This document shows, piece after piece, positions 1-8,317 of a DNA stretch of 52,498 bases (positions are counted from its first letter, which is position 1; each line of letters opens with the position of its first letter). A model generated the notes under the pieces. That model worked only from the letters and a program-made list of their open reading frames with translations. It had not been told where the DNA came from and did not search any database. The position numbers and the translations under genes are program-made. The DNA is taken from NCBI GenBank assembly GCA_002347025.1, contig DEAE01000016.1:185263-237760 (forward strand), read 5' to 3'. Source of the stretch: Acidobacteria bacterium UBA2990. Its GTDB lineage: Bacteria > Acidobacteriota > Vicinamibacteria > Vicinamibacterales > UBA8438.

Positions 1-303
1 AAAATGCACTCCACACATCACAATCACATCAGCATCGGTCTCAGCTGCCTGTCGCGCTAATGCGAGTGAATCTCCGGACAGATCAGCCACCCCATGAAAA
101 ATCTCAGGGGTCTGGTAGTTGTGCGCCAGAATCACGGCCCCCAGACGTGCCTTGAGCCGCTCAATCGCATCAATGTACGGAGCATGAACCGGCCACTCTA
201 CCTGAGGGATGACACGGCGCACTCTGTCATAGAGAGCTGCTGTGGCTGAAGCTACTCCTGGGGTGTACTCGAGAGTTCCAGTGGTTGAATCCGTGCCCGA
301 CAT
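1..303 (-). CDS. nadA: quinolinate synthase NadA (N-terminal part, runs off the window)
   Basis: The first 101 codons match the N-terminus of quinolinate synthase, the [4Fe-4S] enzyme that condenses iminoaspartate with dihydroxyacetone phosphate in de novo NAD synthesis in the cytoplasm. The reading contains the family hallmarks LAHNYQ, PEIF, VAD, GDSLALARQAA and DADVIVMCGVHF; the Cys in MCGVHF is the first cluster ligand. The rest of the gene lies beyond position 1. The ATG at 303 is preceded by a GGAG ribosome site at about 311-314. It lies 83 bp downstream of an NrtR-like regulator on the same strand, and an imperfect palindrome sits in its leader. Family call is from direct reading of the minus strand and is very secure; only the regulation is inferred. 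Confidence 0.95.
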   Translation of the reverse strand, partial: MSGTDSTTGTLEYTPGVASATAALYDRVRRVIPQVEWPVHAPYIDAIERLKARLGAVILAHNYQTPEIFHGVADLSGDSLALARQAAETDADVIVMCGVHF

Positions 304-317
304 GCATTCTCCAATTT

Positions 318-334
318 ATGCTCAATCTGAGAAT
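318..334. promoter_or_regulatory. candidate NrtR operator palindrome in the nadA leader
   Basis: Positions 321-331 form the inverted repeat CTCA-ATC-TGAG, and the symmetry continues with matching A/T pairs at 318-319 and 333-334. It lies in the short gap between the regulator gene and nadA, overlapping the nadA 5' leader just upstream of its ribosome site. NrtR-type regulators bind palindromes near NAD genes, so this is a plausible operator. Only the symmetry is seen; binding is inferred and no second copy was found upstream of the regulator gene itself. Confidence 0.35.
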
Positions 335-386
335 TATTAGATCAAATGTAACTCTGCCCAGTGAGGGGTGTCAAGCCTGTATCCTG

Positions 387-1352
387 CTACTCGGGTAAAC
401 TGGGAAGACCCACGCCAGGTGCTGAGCGCTCGTGCAGCACCTCTCGGCGAAAACGGAAAAGTTCAGCCGGCCGACCCCTAGTGGCCGTTTCGAATCGTGC
501 GGTACCCTCTACAAGGGCACCCCGACCCACCAGTCGACGAAAATTCTGTTTGTGCAACCGCACTCCCACCAGCGATTCCACCGTGCGCTGAAGCTGGAAT
601 AGCGTGAAGGTTTCTGGTAGCAACTCAAAGACCACTGGACGATATTTAAGCTTGCCTCGCAATCTCCCGAGGGCGGTGGCCAGAATCCGTCGGTGGTCAA
701 AGGCTAGCGGGGACCCCAACTCTCTGAACGCAGAATTCGAATGGGCAGCCGCTGACGGTCGGCAGTCTCGCATCGCTTCAGCAATCAACCCAGCTTCATA
801 CAGCAGCTCATAACGGTCCAGTACTCGCTCGTTGTCCCACGGGGCAGCAACAGCCCCAAAAGTAATATCAACCCGACCCCGTCTTTGCCGCCGTCTTTTT
901 GGCTCCCGAGCAGAACTCACCCAGTCAGCCAACGCCGGCCGAATACGGTCGCGCAAAATCGCCGGCTCACCAGCCCGCCGGTCTTCCCACGGGAGAAAAC
1001 GATAAATCCCTTGCCAACTCGCCGCATGCCCTTCGGTGACCCGTCTCTCACGCACCAGCGCCAAATAGGCAACTGCCAGTACACGCGTGCTCGCGTCAGG
1101 TAGCAGAGCACGGTCTCGATCGCCGAACGTGTACAACTGCTCTACATATGTCAGATTCATACCGGTCTGCTCACGCACCCAGTCCAGCAACCCAAGTTCC
1201 AATGTCCGATGTCGAGCAGGTTCGAGGGGGCCGAATGGGAGTGCGGCTGCAGATCGACCTGACTCATTCTCAGGCACAGTCAAAATCCTCGGCTCTTCTC
1301 CGGTCACGGCCAAAATGGCGGCGTGTAGCCCAACAGTCAACGCGTATGGCAT
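387..1352 (-). CDS. nrtR: NrtR-like transcriptional regulator of NAD metabolism (Nudix plus winged helix)
   Basis: The 321-residue product has the NrtR layout: an N-terminal Nudix-fold half (opening MPYALTVGLHAAILAV) and a C-terminal winged helix with FELLPETFTLFQLQRTVE and HKQNFRRLV, the signature of the DNA-binding domain. The Nudix box is decayed: around TLELGLLDWVREQTGMN the paired catalytic glutamates are missing, which fits an ADP-ribose or NAD-metabolite sensing domain rather than a hydrolase. It lies just upstream of nadA on the same strand, so it probably represses NAD synthesis. I chose the ATG at 1352; a TTG 30 bases upstream would add ten residues but the shorter form starts like family members. 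Activity as a repressor is inferred from family and context. Confidence 0.82.
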   Translation of the reverse strand: MPYALTVGLHAAILAVTGEEPRILTVPENESGRSAAALPFGPLEPARHRTLELGLLDWVREQTGMNLTYVEQLYTFGDRDRALLPDASTRVLAVAYLALVRERRVTEGHAASWQGIYRFLPWEDRRAGEPAILRDRIRPALADWVSSAREPKRRRQRRGRVDITFGAVAAPWDNERVLDRYELLYEAGLIAEAMRDCRPSAAAHSNSAFRELGSPLAFDHRRILATALGRLRGKLKYRPVVFELLPETFTLFQLQRTVESLVGVRLHKQNFRRLVGRGALVEGTARFETATRGRPAELFRFRREVLHERSAPGVGLPSLPE

Positions 1353-1584
1353 CGGGACGAGTTTAGTGCAGTTCCAAGACAATCCGCCAGGAAGATAACC
1401 CTCGTATCATTTGCGTCCTCATAGAGTGTGGGGTAACGTCCCCAGTGATGCCAGCAGACTCCAAGCTACTGCGCCGATAGCTAGCACGGACTGGTTCTTC
1501 CCGGCAACAGCTGCCGGACGTGTCCCATACAACTCAGCCGGCCTGTTTTAGAAAGGTCGGCTAGCCTACCCTCAAGGAGGCCGG

Positions 1585-3504
1585 ATGAACCTAACCACTC
1601 CGAGTGTAAAGCGCTGGATTGAAAATGGATTGAGTGACCCCGAGGCATTCTGGGAAGCAGCCGCCCGCAAGATACCGTGGTTCCGCACCTGGGACCAGGT
1701 TTATGAGTCAAAACCACCCACATTCCGGTGGTTCATCGGCGCCAAAACCAACCTGGCCCACAATGCAGTCGACCACCATGTAGCCACCGGTCGCGGGGGA
1801 CACGCCGCCATTATCTACTTAAACGAGCGCGATGAACGGTTCGTACTCACGTATACCCAACTGCGCCATCAGACAATACGGGTCGCCGCCGCATTGCGCG
1901 GCCTCGGAGTCCAGTCTGGTGACCGCGTCACCCTCTCAATGCCCACCTGTCCTGAAGCAGTTATTCTGATGCTAGCCTGTGCACGGATTGGCGCCATTCA
2001 CTCCGTGGTCTTTGCCGGATTTGGGGCACAAGCCTTGCGAGACCGGATCACGGCCAGCGGGTCCGAAGTGGTGTTCACTGCTGATGTAACTTACCGCAAG
2101 GGCCAAGAGGTGCCGCTAAAGCCGATCGTTGATGAAGCACTGCGTTCCCCAGGTCATCCGGTTCGGCAAGTGGTCGTCCTGCAGCGGGCCGATTCAACAC
2201 CCGCACTCAACCCAACCAGAGACCTCTCGTGGACCGATTTTCTCGCCGGCTCAACAAATCAATCTGGCGATTGGCTGTCTATGGAAGCCAATGAACCAGC
2301 ATTTATTTTGGCTACCTCTGGTACCACCGCCAAACCGAAATTAGCTGTCCACAGTCACGGTGGGTATCAGGTCCATATCGCCAGCATGGCCAACTGGTGC
2401 TTCGGGATGAGACCGAGTGATGTTTGGTGGGCGACCTCCGACATCGGCTGGATCGTAGGACATAGTTATATGGTCTACGCACCGCTGCTGGTCGGCTGCA
2501 CAACGGTGGTCTTCGAAGGAGCTCTGGACTATCCAAAGCCTGAGAAAGCTTGGCAAACCGTGGTTGAGGAGATGGGCGCAACTGGCATCTTCACCTCTCC
2601 AACAGCAATCAGAGCATTGATGCGTTATGGAGATGCACCACTGAGCAGCGTGGACCACTCCAGAGTGGAAAGGATATTTTCGGCAGGCGAGGTCCTCAAT
2701 CCACCAGCCTGGCACTGGTTACAGAACACGGTCTTGCGGGGCAAAATTCCAGTAATAGACCACATGTGGCAGACCGAGACCAGCGGTCCGGTCTTCGGGA
2801 ACCCGTATGGGTTAGGCATGCTCCCTATCAAGCCCGGATCCGCCACCCTACCGCTACCCGGTATCGAGGCAGCTGTCGTCCGGAGTGATGGCACACCGTG
2901 TGACACCAACGAAAAAGGCATCATGGTGATCAAACGGCCGTTTCCGGGTTTAACCGCGTCCCTCTGGAGTGAACCCGGGCGATATGAACGCGATTACTGG
3001 CAAAAAATACCAGGTGTCTACTTCAGTGGCGACTCGGCCCACGTTGACGAAGACGGCTATGTTTGGTTTGGCGGCCGAGCGGACGAAATCATAAAAATCG
3101 CGGCGCATCGTATTGGCACTATCGAAGTCGAGAGTGCTTGTCTGAAACACTCAGCCGTAGCTGAGTGCGGTGTCGTCGGCAGACCCGATGAAGCCCGCGG
3201 AGAGGTTATTTCGGCGTTCGTGCTTCTCAAACAGCAAGAGCAACCTTCAGACGAACTACGTCAAGCCTTGATTGCCACCATCCGGCGGGAACTCGGTCCT
3301 ATTGCTGTTGTCGGAGAATTGAATTTTGTCCCCATGCTCCCAAAAACGCGAAGCGGCAAGATCATGCGTCGAGTGCTACGGGCGGTCATCCTAGACCGAG
3401 ACCCCGGAGACATCACCACGATTGAAGACGAAGGGTCAGTTGAGGAAGCCAGGCTCGCATGGCAAGAAATGAAAGCGTCTCTAGAGGCTAAACCGACCAA
3501 CTAA
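1585..3504 (+). CDS. acetyl-CoA/propionyl-CoA synthetase-like AMP-forming ligase
   Basis: This 639-residue ANL-superfamily ligase has the acetyl-CoA synthetase plan: an N-terminal linker segment (EAFWEAAARKIPWFRTWDQV), an AMP-binding core (VVFAGFGAQALRDRI, WWATSDIGWIVGHSY, MWQTETSGPVFGNP), and a C-terminal domain with the catalytic Lys in KTRSGKIMRR near residue 592. It would activate acetate, propionate or a related short acid to the acyl-CoA in the cytoplasm. The phosphate loop reads TSGTTAKPKLAVHS instead of the usual TSGTTGKPKG, an unusual change. A strong AAGGAGG site at 1574-1580 fixes the ATG at 1585. It is divergent from nrtR. The exact acid cannot be read from sequence; acetyl versus propionyl is open. 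Confidence 0.88.
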   Translation: MNLTTPSVKRWIENGLSDPEAFWEAAARKIPWFRTWDQVYESKPPTFRWFIGAKTNLAHNAVDHHVATGRGGHAAIIYLNERDERFVLTYTQLRHQTIRVAAALRGLGVQSGDRVTLSMPTCPEAVILMLACARIGAIHSVVFAGFGAQALRDRITASGSEVVFTADVTYRKGQEVPLKPIVDEALRSPGHPVRQVVVLQRADSTPALNPTRDLSWTDFLAGSTNQSGDWLSMEANEPAFILATSGTTAKPKLAVHSHGGYQVHIASMANWCFGMRPSDVWWATSDIGWIVGHSYMVYAPLLVGCTTVVFEGALDYPKPEKAWQTVVEEMGATGIFTSPTAIRALMRYGDAPLSSVDHSRVERIFSAGEVLNPPAWHWLQNTVLRGKIPVIDHMWQTETSGPVFGNPYGLGMLPIKPGSATLPLPGIEAAVVRSDGTPCDTNEKGIMVIKRPFPGLTASLWSEPGRYERDYWQKIPGVYFSGDSAHVDEDGYVWFGGRADEIIKIAAHRIGTIEVESACLKHSAVAECGVVGRPDEARGEVISAFVLLKQQEQPSDELRQALIATIRRELGPIAVVGELNFVPMLPKTRSGKIMRRVLRAVILDRDPGDITTIEDEGSVEEARLAWQEMKASLEAKPTN

Positions 3505-3514
3505 GGGTAAGGCC

Positions 3515-3537
3515 CCGACCCGGTGCAGGCGGGTCGG
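3515..3537. terminator. stem-loop between convergent genes
   Basis: CCGACCC (3515-3521) and GGGTCGG (3531-3537) are perfect reverse complements with a nine-base loop, starting 11 bases after the stop codon of the synthetase gene and before the convergent LTxxQ gene. No T-run follows, so it is at most a Rho-assisted or weak terminator. Confidence 0.4.
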
Positions 3538-3669
3538 ACTCAACCTATCATCACCCTTTCCCATTTTGGCCAGTGCGAGCCGGTCGCATTGGCTAAGTTA
3601 GTCGAGCCAGTTGACACGACCCAGCATTGGGCTCCACCACCATCTTTTGCCACACAGGCAGCTACTAGT

Positions 3670-4203
3670 TTAGCGCCGTCGGCCACGACCACGCCGCCCG
3701 GTCACCTGCCGCCGTTGCTCCAAACACTCGCGGAACCGGGCCTCGGTCCGCTGCACAGACTCCTGCTGATCAGGTGTCAGGAGTTGCCAAATCTGGGATC
3801 GCGTGCGCGCTCGCTCCACAGACAAGTTACCCTCGGCCAGACCGAGTTCCACTGCAACAGAACGAATCTTCTGCTCGTTCAGTACCTCTGCAACCATAGC
3901 TTCATGAAGTGTCCTTCGCAGGCCATATACCAAGGCTTCGGCAGCTCGTAGGGTTGCCTCCTTCTCTTCCTTGACACCTCGCACGCGGTCCTGTTGGTCC
4001 TGGCTCAGATTCAGCCGGCCGAGAGAAGCCATAACCCCCACTAGACCATCAGCCAATGAACCAGCACGGCGGCCTGAGAACCCGCGACAGGACCCGGCAC
4101 CATCCCGCGGCTGGCTTAGCACCGGACCAGCAGTCAAGCACAACCCGCATCCCACCAGCACGATGACTTTAGCTAGCGATAAAACCAAAATGCTGCTTCT
4201 CAT
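3670..4203 (-). CDS. periplasmic LTxxQ-motif (Spy/CpxP-like) protein
   Basis: The 177-residue product begins with a signal peptide (MRSSILVLSLAKVIVLVGCG ... ending near VLSQ) and then forms a helical, charged protein with two LTxxQ-type motifs, NLSQDQQDRV and LLTPDQQESV, separated by about 65 residues. That arrangement is typical of the Spy/CpxP group of periplasmic chaperones and metal-stress sensors such as CnrX/ZraP. The C-terminus is very basic (GRRGRGRRR). The ATG at 4203 is chosen because AGAAGGA lies just upstream and because it yields a clean signal peptide; the upstream extension does not. It is transcribed alone, convergent with the CoA synthetase. Its ligand or client is unknown. 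Confidence 0.72.
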   Translation of the reverse strand: MRSSILVLSLAKVIVLVGCGLCLTAGPVLSQPRDGAGSCRGFSGRRAGSLADGLVGVMASLGRLNLSQDQQDRVRGVKEEKEATLRAAEALVYGLRRTLHEAMVAEVLNEQKIRSVAVELGLAEGNLSVERARTRSQIWQLLTPDQQESVQRTEARFRECLEQRRQVTGRRGRGRRR

Positions 4204-4327
4204 ATCAGTCCTTCTCTTGGGGTGGAAGCTGTGGCACTCTTTTCGTGCCCCAAAGGACTCAAACCGAAATAACAACACATACAGAACCCTAGCCGGTCCT
4301 GCGATCAGTAATCCTCTATTGCCCGAC

Positions 4328-5344
4328 TTAATGACTTTCGGTCGCCCCCTGCATCACAGCCCGTTCCTCTGCCCGGTGGCCCGCCAGAATGCCTTCCATA
4401 CCGTAATTGCCTTCATGGCAAGCATATTCAAAAATGGGGTCCGGACTGTAGCGAAGAGGAATCGACACCGTCCAAGGCTGGACCCAAACACTCGAGTCTG
4501 TAATGGTCACCTCATAAGCAAGCGTCTCTGGTCCGACGCGGGTGTAACGCTCGACGAGGTGCAGCCCGTCGGTCGACCCTCGAAAATTACTCTTGTTTGA
4601 AAAATTGCCCGTCTCGACCACCAAGGTGTCCCCGTCCCAGCGCCCACGCGAGTCGCCGTTCCACTGACGAACCGTTTCGGGAACATGAGACCTTTCATCA
4701 AGAGGGATCAGCTTCACATCGTGAGCCATCTCCTTAAGAAGAGCAACATGGCCAGTGGTCTGAAAGATCTGAAGATAACTGTTGTAGCCTGCCCCCAACC
4801 TCGGCACACCGAAGTTCGCACACCGCTCCCCAAGAGGACGGTCTTCAGGGCCATCTGCCGGATGCTCTTCACGGTAGGCCGCCGCTGCTTCTGCCCGTTG
4901 TCGGCCAACTGACGTCAAAGCTGGCACTCGGCCTTCTGGTGGGTCGACAACCAAGGATGTCTGATTTGTGAAATCTCGCTCAACCATCCAGAATTGATTG
5001 TAATTACCAGTAGTATCGTAGGAGTCAGCGTCGGTCAGACCTGCCAGAGCCTTCAGAACAAGTTGGTCACCAAACTGCGCGTCGAGACCACTCTCGACTA
5101 CCAGCGCCGCCGCAACTTTCAGTTCAGCCAGTTCCTCATCTGTCAACCGATCTTTGTCCAACCACTGCTCTGGCCTTTCAAGAGGGGTCACATTATTGTT
5201 TGCCCAGACTCCCTGAAGGTCAGGCCTGCCATCTGCTGTCCGCGGCACAGTCCAACCCTCTGAAACACTCTGCCCAGCCTCCACCACCGAGCCTAACCCA
5301 ACCACCATAATCACTGTGACACTCACAAGGAAACCAATCTTCAT
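4328..5344 (-). CDS. secreted PDLQGVW-family protein, paralogue 1 of 3
   Basis: A 338-residue exported protein of unknown function. After a signal peptide ending near VVEAGQ it carries motifs shared with the genes at 11838-12896 and 39812-40843: RPDLQGVW with TPLERPE, TSLVVDPPEGRVP, GYNSYLQIFQT, VRQWNGDSRGRWDGDTLVVET-like block (given here in part: GDSRGRWDGDTLVVET), LVERYTRVGPETLAYE, and FEYACHEGNYGM near the C-terminus. Invariant His and acidic residues in these blocks suggest a ligand or metal site, but no activity can be assigned. Compared with the other two it lacks the GGNVGAYNSYW segment and has TGNYNQFW instead. The ATG at 5344 follows an AGGAG site; a TTG at 5365 is less likely. It lies just downstream of a UbiD-type gene on the same strand, 135 bp away. 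Confidence 0.75.
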   Translation of the reverse strand: MKIGFLVSVTVIMVVGLGSVVEAGQSVSEGWTVPRTADGRPDLQGVWANNNVTPLERPEQWLDKDRLTDEELAELKVAAALVVESGLDAQFGDQLVLKALAGLTDADSYDTTGNYNQFWMVERDFTNQTSLVVDPPEGRVPALTSVGRQRAEAAAAYREEHPADGPEDRPLGERCANFGVPRLGAGYNSYLQIFQTTGHVALLKEMAHDVKLIPLDERSHVPETVRQWNGDSRGRWDGDTLVVETGNFSNKSNFRGSTDGLHLVERYTRVGPETLAYEVTITDSSVWVQPWTVSIPLRYSPDPIFEYACHEGNYGMEGILAGHRAEERAVMQGATESH

Positions 5345-5479
5345 TTGTCTGCTCCTCGACTTCAAACGCTAGCTATCGACCCAGCCTCGACAGAACTTAC
5401 GCAGAACCCTAACCGCTTGGCATCTACTTTGTCCAAACATTTAGGACCACCCCAAACTGAAAGCACCCTAGCCGCCCCC

Positions 5480-7279
5480 TCAATCGAGATGTCCACGCTC
5501 AGAGTCCCCCATTTCTACACCTCCTGCCGGAAAATACTCCTGCCACCGTTCGGATACCGTAGCGGCAGTATCCGGCCTACAGGTCAGCTCCGCAGGAAAG
5601 GATGGTGCTCGCCGCGCATCAATCACAATGGGCGGGGTCCGCACGAGGTGGTTCCGCGCCACTTGAGTGGAGGCAGCATATATGTCAGCAGCCGGCTCGA
5701 ACCGGGTAAAAGTCGTCCAGAGGAAATTCATCGAACTTTTGACCGCCCTGACCGGCTCATCGGTCACCACCACCAGTGGCCACCCTTCAAAGGCCGGATG
5801 CGCGGCCACCCGTAACGGCGCCTCTGGGTCACTCGACGATGAGGGAGCTCCGACCACTAAACACCCTCGGCAGAACACTTGCACATCCCGAATACCCTGA
5901 GGTAATTCAGCAGCTGAAAACTCCCCGGGCAACTCGCGCACCGGGTCACCAAGGCCTAACCAAACTCCCTTCGAACCCAAGTTCACCGCAGGACCTGTGT
6001 AATCAAGGGTGTCCATTGATAGATTCGAAAACACATAGAGGTCGGTCTCTGGTCTCGTTCGCGCCAACACATGTTCGAGCGTAGCCCGGAAATCTTTCAA
6101 ATCGACAGGTTGGTCGGTCATCAGCAAGAACTTGGTGAGCGACAGCTGCCCTTCACCAAGAATCCGAAAGGCGCTTGCCATCGCTTCACGTTTATAACGC
6201 TGCTTAACCACCGCTGCGGATAACGAGTGGTAGCCGGTTTCACCATAGGACCACAGTTGCTCGACGGCAGGCATCACCAATGGAAATAGTGGTGAAAGAA
6301 GTTCCTGAAGCAAATCACCGATAAAAAAATCCTCCTGTCTGGGCTTGCCAACAACGGTAGCCGGGAAAATCGCGTCACGGCGGTGAGCTACCTGGCGTAC
6401 CGAAAACACTGGGTAGTCATGACAAAGGGAGTAATAACCATAATGGTCCCCAAACGGGCCTTCAGGCCGACGGACACCCGGCGATACCGACCCGATCAAA
6501 GCAAATTCAGAGCCGCTCACCAATGGATGGGGTCCGACACCGTCGATAAGCCCCAGCCGCTCACCGGCAATAAGGGAAGCCAGCATAAGTTCTGGCACGT
6601 TCTCCGGCAACGGCGCAACGGCGGACAGGATGAGCGCTGGTGGCCCCCCCAAGAAGACGGTCACCGGTAATGCAGCGCCACGCTGTTCGGCAATGTCGTA
6701 GTGAAAACCCCCACCCTTTCCGATCTGCCAGTGCATCCCTGTAGTACGAGCATCGTGGACCTGCATGCGATACATTCCCAAGTTGTGCCCGCGGCCATCG
6801 GGATGCTCGGTAAAGACCATCGGTAAAGTAATGAAAGGACCACCATCATCAGGCCACGTCGTGAGAGCCGGCAACCGGTCCAGCTGCACATCTTCGGTCA
6901 AAACTTCAGTTACCGGTCCGCGACGTACCCGACGCATTCCTACCCGGAAAACCTCAGCAACAAGGTCACGAGCGCCCCAGACTGTCGCTGGTGTCGGCGG
7001 CAGCGCCGTCTCGACCAATTCGACCATCCGTCGTATCAACCGCTGGGGTCGCTCCCCGAACGCCAACTCAGCGCGCCGAGGGGTCCCGAACAAATTCGTC
7101 ACCAACGGAAAGTCGGCATCACGAACATTGGAAAATAGCAACGCGGGTCCACCAGCAGCCACAACTCGACGGTGGACCTCAGCCACCTCAAGAACTCTAT
7201 CGACTGGAACCGTCACCTCGACCAAGTCTCCGTCCTGTTTCAAGCAACTAAGGAATGAGCGTAAATCAGGAAAGGACAT
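5480..7279 (-). CDS. UbiD-family prenylated-FMN-dependent decarboxylase
   Basis: The 599-residue protein is a full-length UbiD-type (de)carboxylase. Visible hallmarks are GPALLFSNV near residue 45, HNLGMYRMQVHD with the catalytic Arg at 171, the HWQIGKGGGFHY segment that contacts the prFMN phosphate region, and RPEGPFGDHYGYYS with acid residues Glu273 and Asp278, arranged as in UbiD. Such enzymes need prenylated FMN made by UbiX and act on unsaturated or aromatic acids, for example in ubiquinone or menaquinone synthesis or in aromatic degradation. No UbiX gene is present in this window. The ATG at 7279 has no clear ribosome site. The neighbouring secreted proteins do not identify the substrate, so quinone synthesis versus aromatic-acid turnover remains open. 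Confidence 0.88.
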   Translation of the reverse strand: MSFPDLRSFLSCLKQDGDLVEVTVPVDRVLEVAEVHRRVVAAGGPALLFSNVRDADFPLVTNLFGTPRRAELAFGERPQRLIRRMVELVETALPPTPATVWGARDLVAEVFRVGMRRVRRGPVTEVLTEDVQLDRLPALTTWPDDGGPFITLPMVFTEHPDGRGHNLGMYRMQVHDARTTGMHWQIGKGGGFHYDIAEQRGAALPVTVFLGGPPALILSAVAPLPENVPELMLASLIAGERLGLIDGVGPHPLVSGSEFALIGSVSPGVRRPEGPFGDHYGYYSLCHDYPVFSVRQVAHRRDAIFPATVVGKPRQEDFFIGDLLQELLSPLFPLVMPAVEQLWSYGETGYHSLSAAVVKQRYKREAMASAFRILGEGQLSLTKFLLMTDQPVDLKDFRATLEHVLARTRPETDLYVFSNLSMDTLDYTGPAVNLGSKGVWLGLGDPVRELPGEFSAAELPQGIRDVQVFCRGCLVVGAPSSSSDPEAPLRVAAHPAFEGWPLVVVTDEPVRAVKSSMNFLWTTFTRFEPAADIYAASTQVARNHLVRTPPIVIDARRAPSFPAELTCRPDTAATVSERWQEYFPAGGVEMGDSERGHLD

Positions 7280-7386
7280 CGCTATGAAGAAAGGGTCCCC
7301 ACGAAAGGGCCCGGGTCATGCCGAACAAGTGGGTAGCGGGTGTGAACCACCCGAGGCAGATTGGCACGGTAACCGACCAGCGTCAG

Positions 7387-8277
7387 CTAGCGTACGGTAA
7401 TCGAAATTTCTTCGCTAGTCGTCAGACGTCTGTCAGAGGCTTGCACCCGAAACCGGTAAACACCAGTGGAGGCGAAGGTTGCAGTGACGGTAGCAACTCC
7501 CTCAGCCGCGTCGTCGTCCTCAGCCTCAATGCGAGCCCCTACGGGCCCCCGCAGCTGGGTCCAAGTGACACTCAGACGATCCAGTTGCACGCGGGCGGGT
7601 CGATTGCGACTGTCCCGCTGTATCTGAGGCACGTTTACTGGAAGCGTCGGACCGGAATCCTGTGTTTCAAATGTCGGCAATGTCCCACGACCGGGACTTC
7701 GCTCCCGAGGTGCCGGAGGCAAGCCATCATCACCTACAGTCGCCGTCATTGTCAGCGGCTCTCCCAGAACAACGCTCGCGGGAGCACTAACCTGAAGGGA
7801 TGGCGGTTGGTTTTCGGGCTCACCTGCCGCCGTAGCTCCCCCCGTCCCTGTAGGGGCAATTTCCCATTCAGGCTGTAACCAGCCAACGGCCTGATAGCTC
7901 TCATCGTTGGTCGTCACCTGCCAAATCAACTCCCTATCTCCCCAATCAGTCGGCACGGTCACGCTAAACACGCGTCGGTTGACCCGAGGATAGAAGTAGT
8001 CGGGCTGACCCCGGTCCGGGCCCTCAGGAGACACTCGATTATTGAGCCCGACCTCCACACCCAAGTCTTCGACATAATTGCGGTTGAGGTAGCCGAAATG
8101 CATCTCAAAACTACCATCGGGATTGTGGGACCACCCATCAAAGAAAGGCTGAATCGTCTGTCCCGAATTGAACAGATAGTTCTGGGGATCGGCCTGGGCG
8201 CGAAGTTCCTCACCCGCACCAAAGCCGAGGATCCCTGACACTATGAACAGGACAAGCCATCTTAAACACGTCGACAT
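7387..8277 (-). CDS. secreted protein with C-terminal Ig/PKD-like domain
   Basis: The 296-residue product has a signal peptide (ends near ELRAQ), an N-terminal module with FFDGWSHNPDGSFEMHFGY and YFYPRVNRRVF, and a C-terminal beta-rich module beginning NQPPSLQVSAPASVVLGEPL and ending GVYRFRVQASDRRLTTSEE, which looks like a PKD or cadherin-type Ig fold with an inserted Arg/Pro-rich loop. The gene follows the cytochrome/copper monooxygenase gene with a 40-bp gap on the same strand, so the two are probably an operon and the product may be an accessory exoprotein for it. ATG 8277 was preferred over a GTG at 8289 because AGAAGG sits at proper spacing. I do not recognise a catalytic domain. Confidence 0.65.
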   Translation of the reverse strand: MSTCLRWLVLFIVSGILGFGAGEELRAQADPQNYLFNSGQTIQPFFDGWSHNPDGSFEMHFGYLNRNYVEDLGVEVGLNNRVSPEGPDRGQPDYFYPRVNRRVFSVTVPTDWGDRELIWQVTTNDESYQAVGWLQPEWEIAPTGTGGATAAGEPENQPPSLQVSAPASVVLGEPLTMTATVGDDGLPPAPRERSPGRGTLPTFETQDSGPTLPVNVPQIQRDSRNRPARVQLDRLSVTWTQLRGPVGARIEAEDDDAAEGVATVTATFASTGVYRFRVQASDRRLTTSEEISITVR

Positions 8278-8317
8278 ACGCCTTCTCACCTAGCTCAACA
8301 TTAAATGCGGTACGCTG

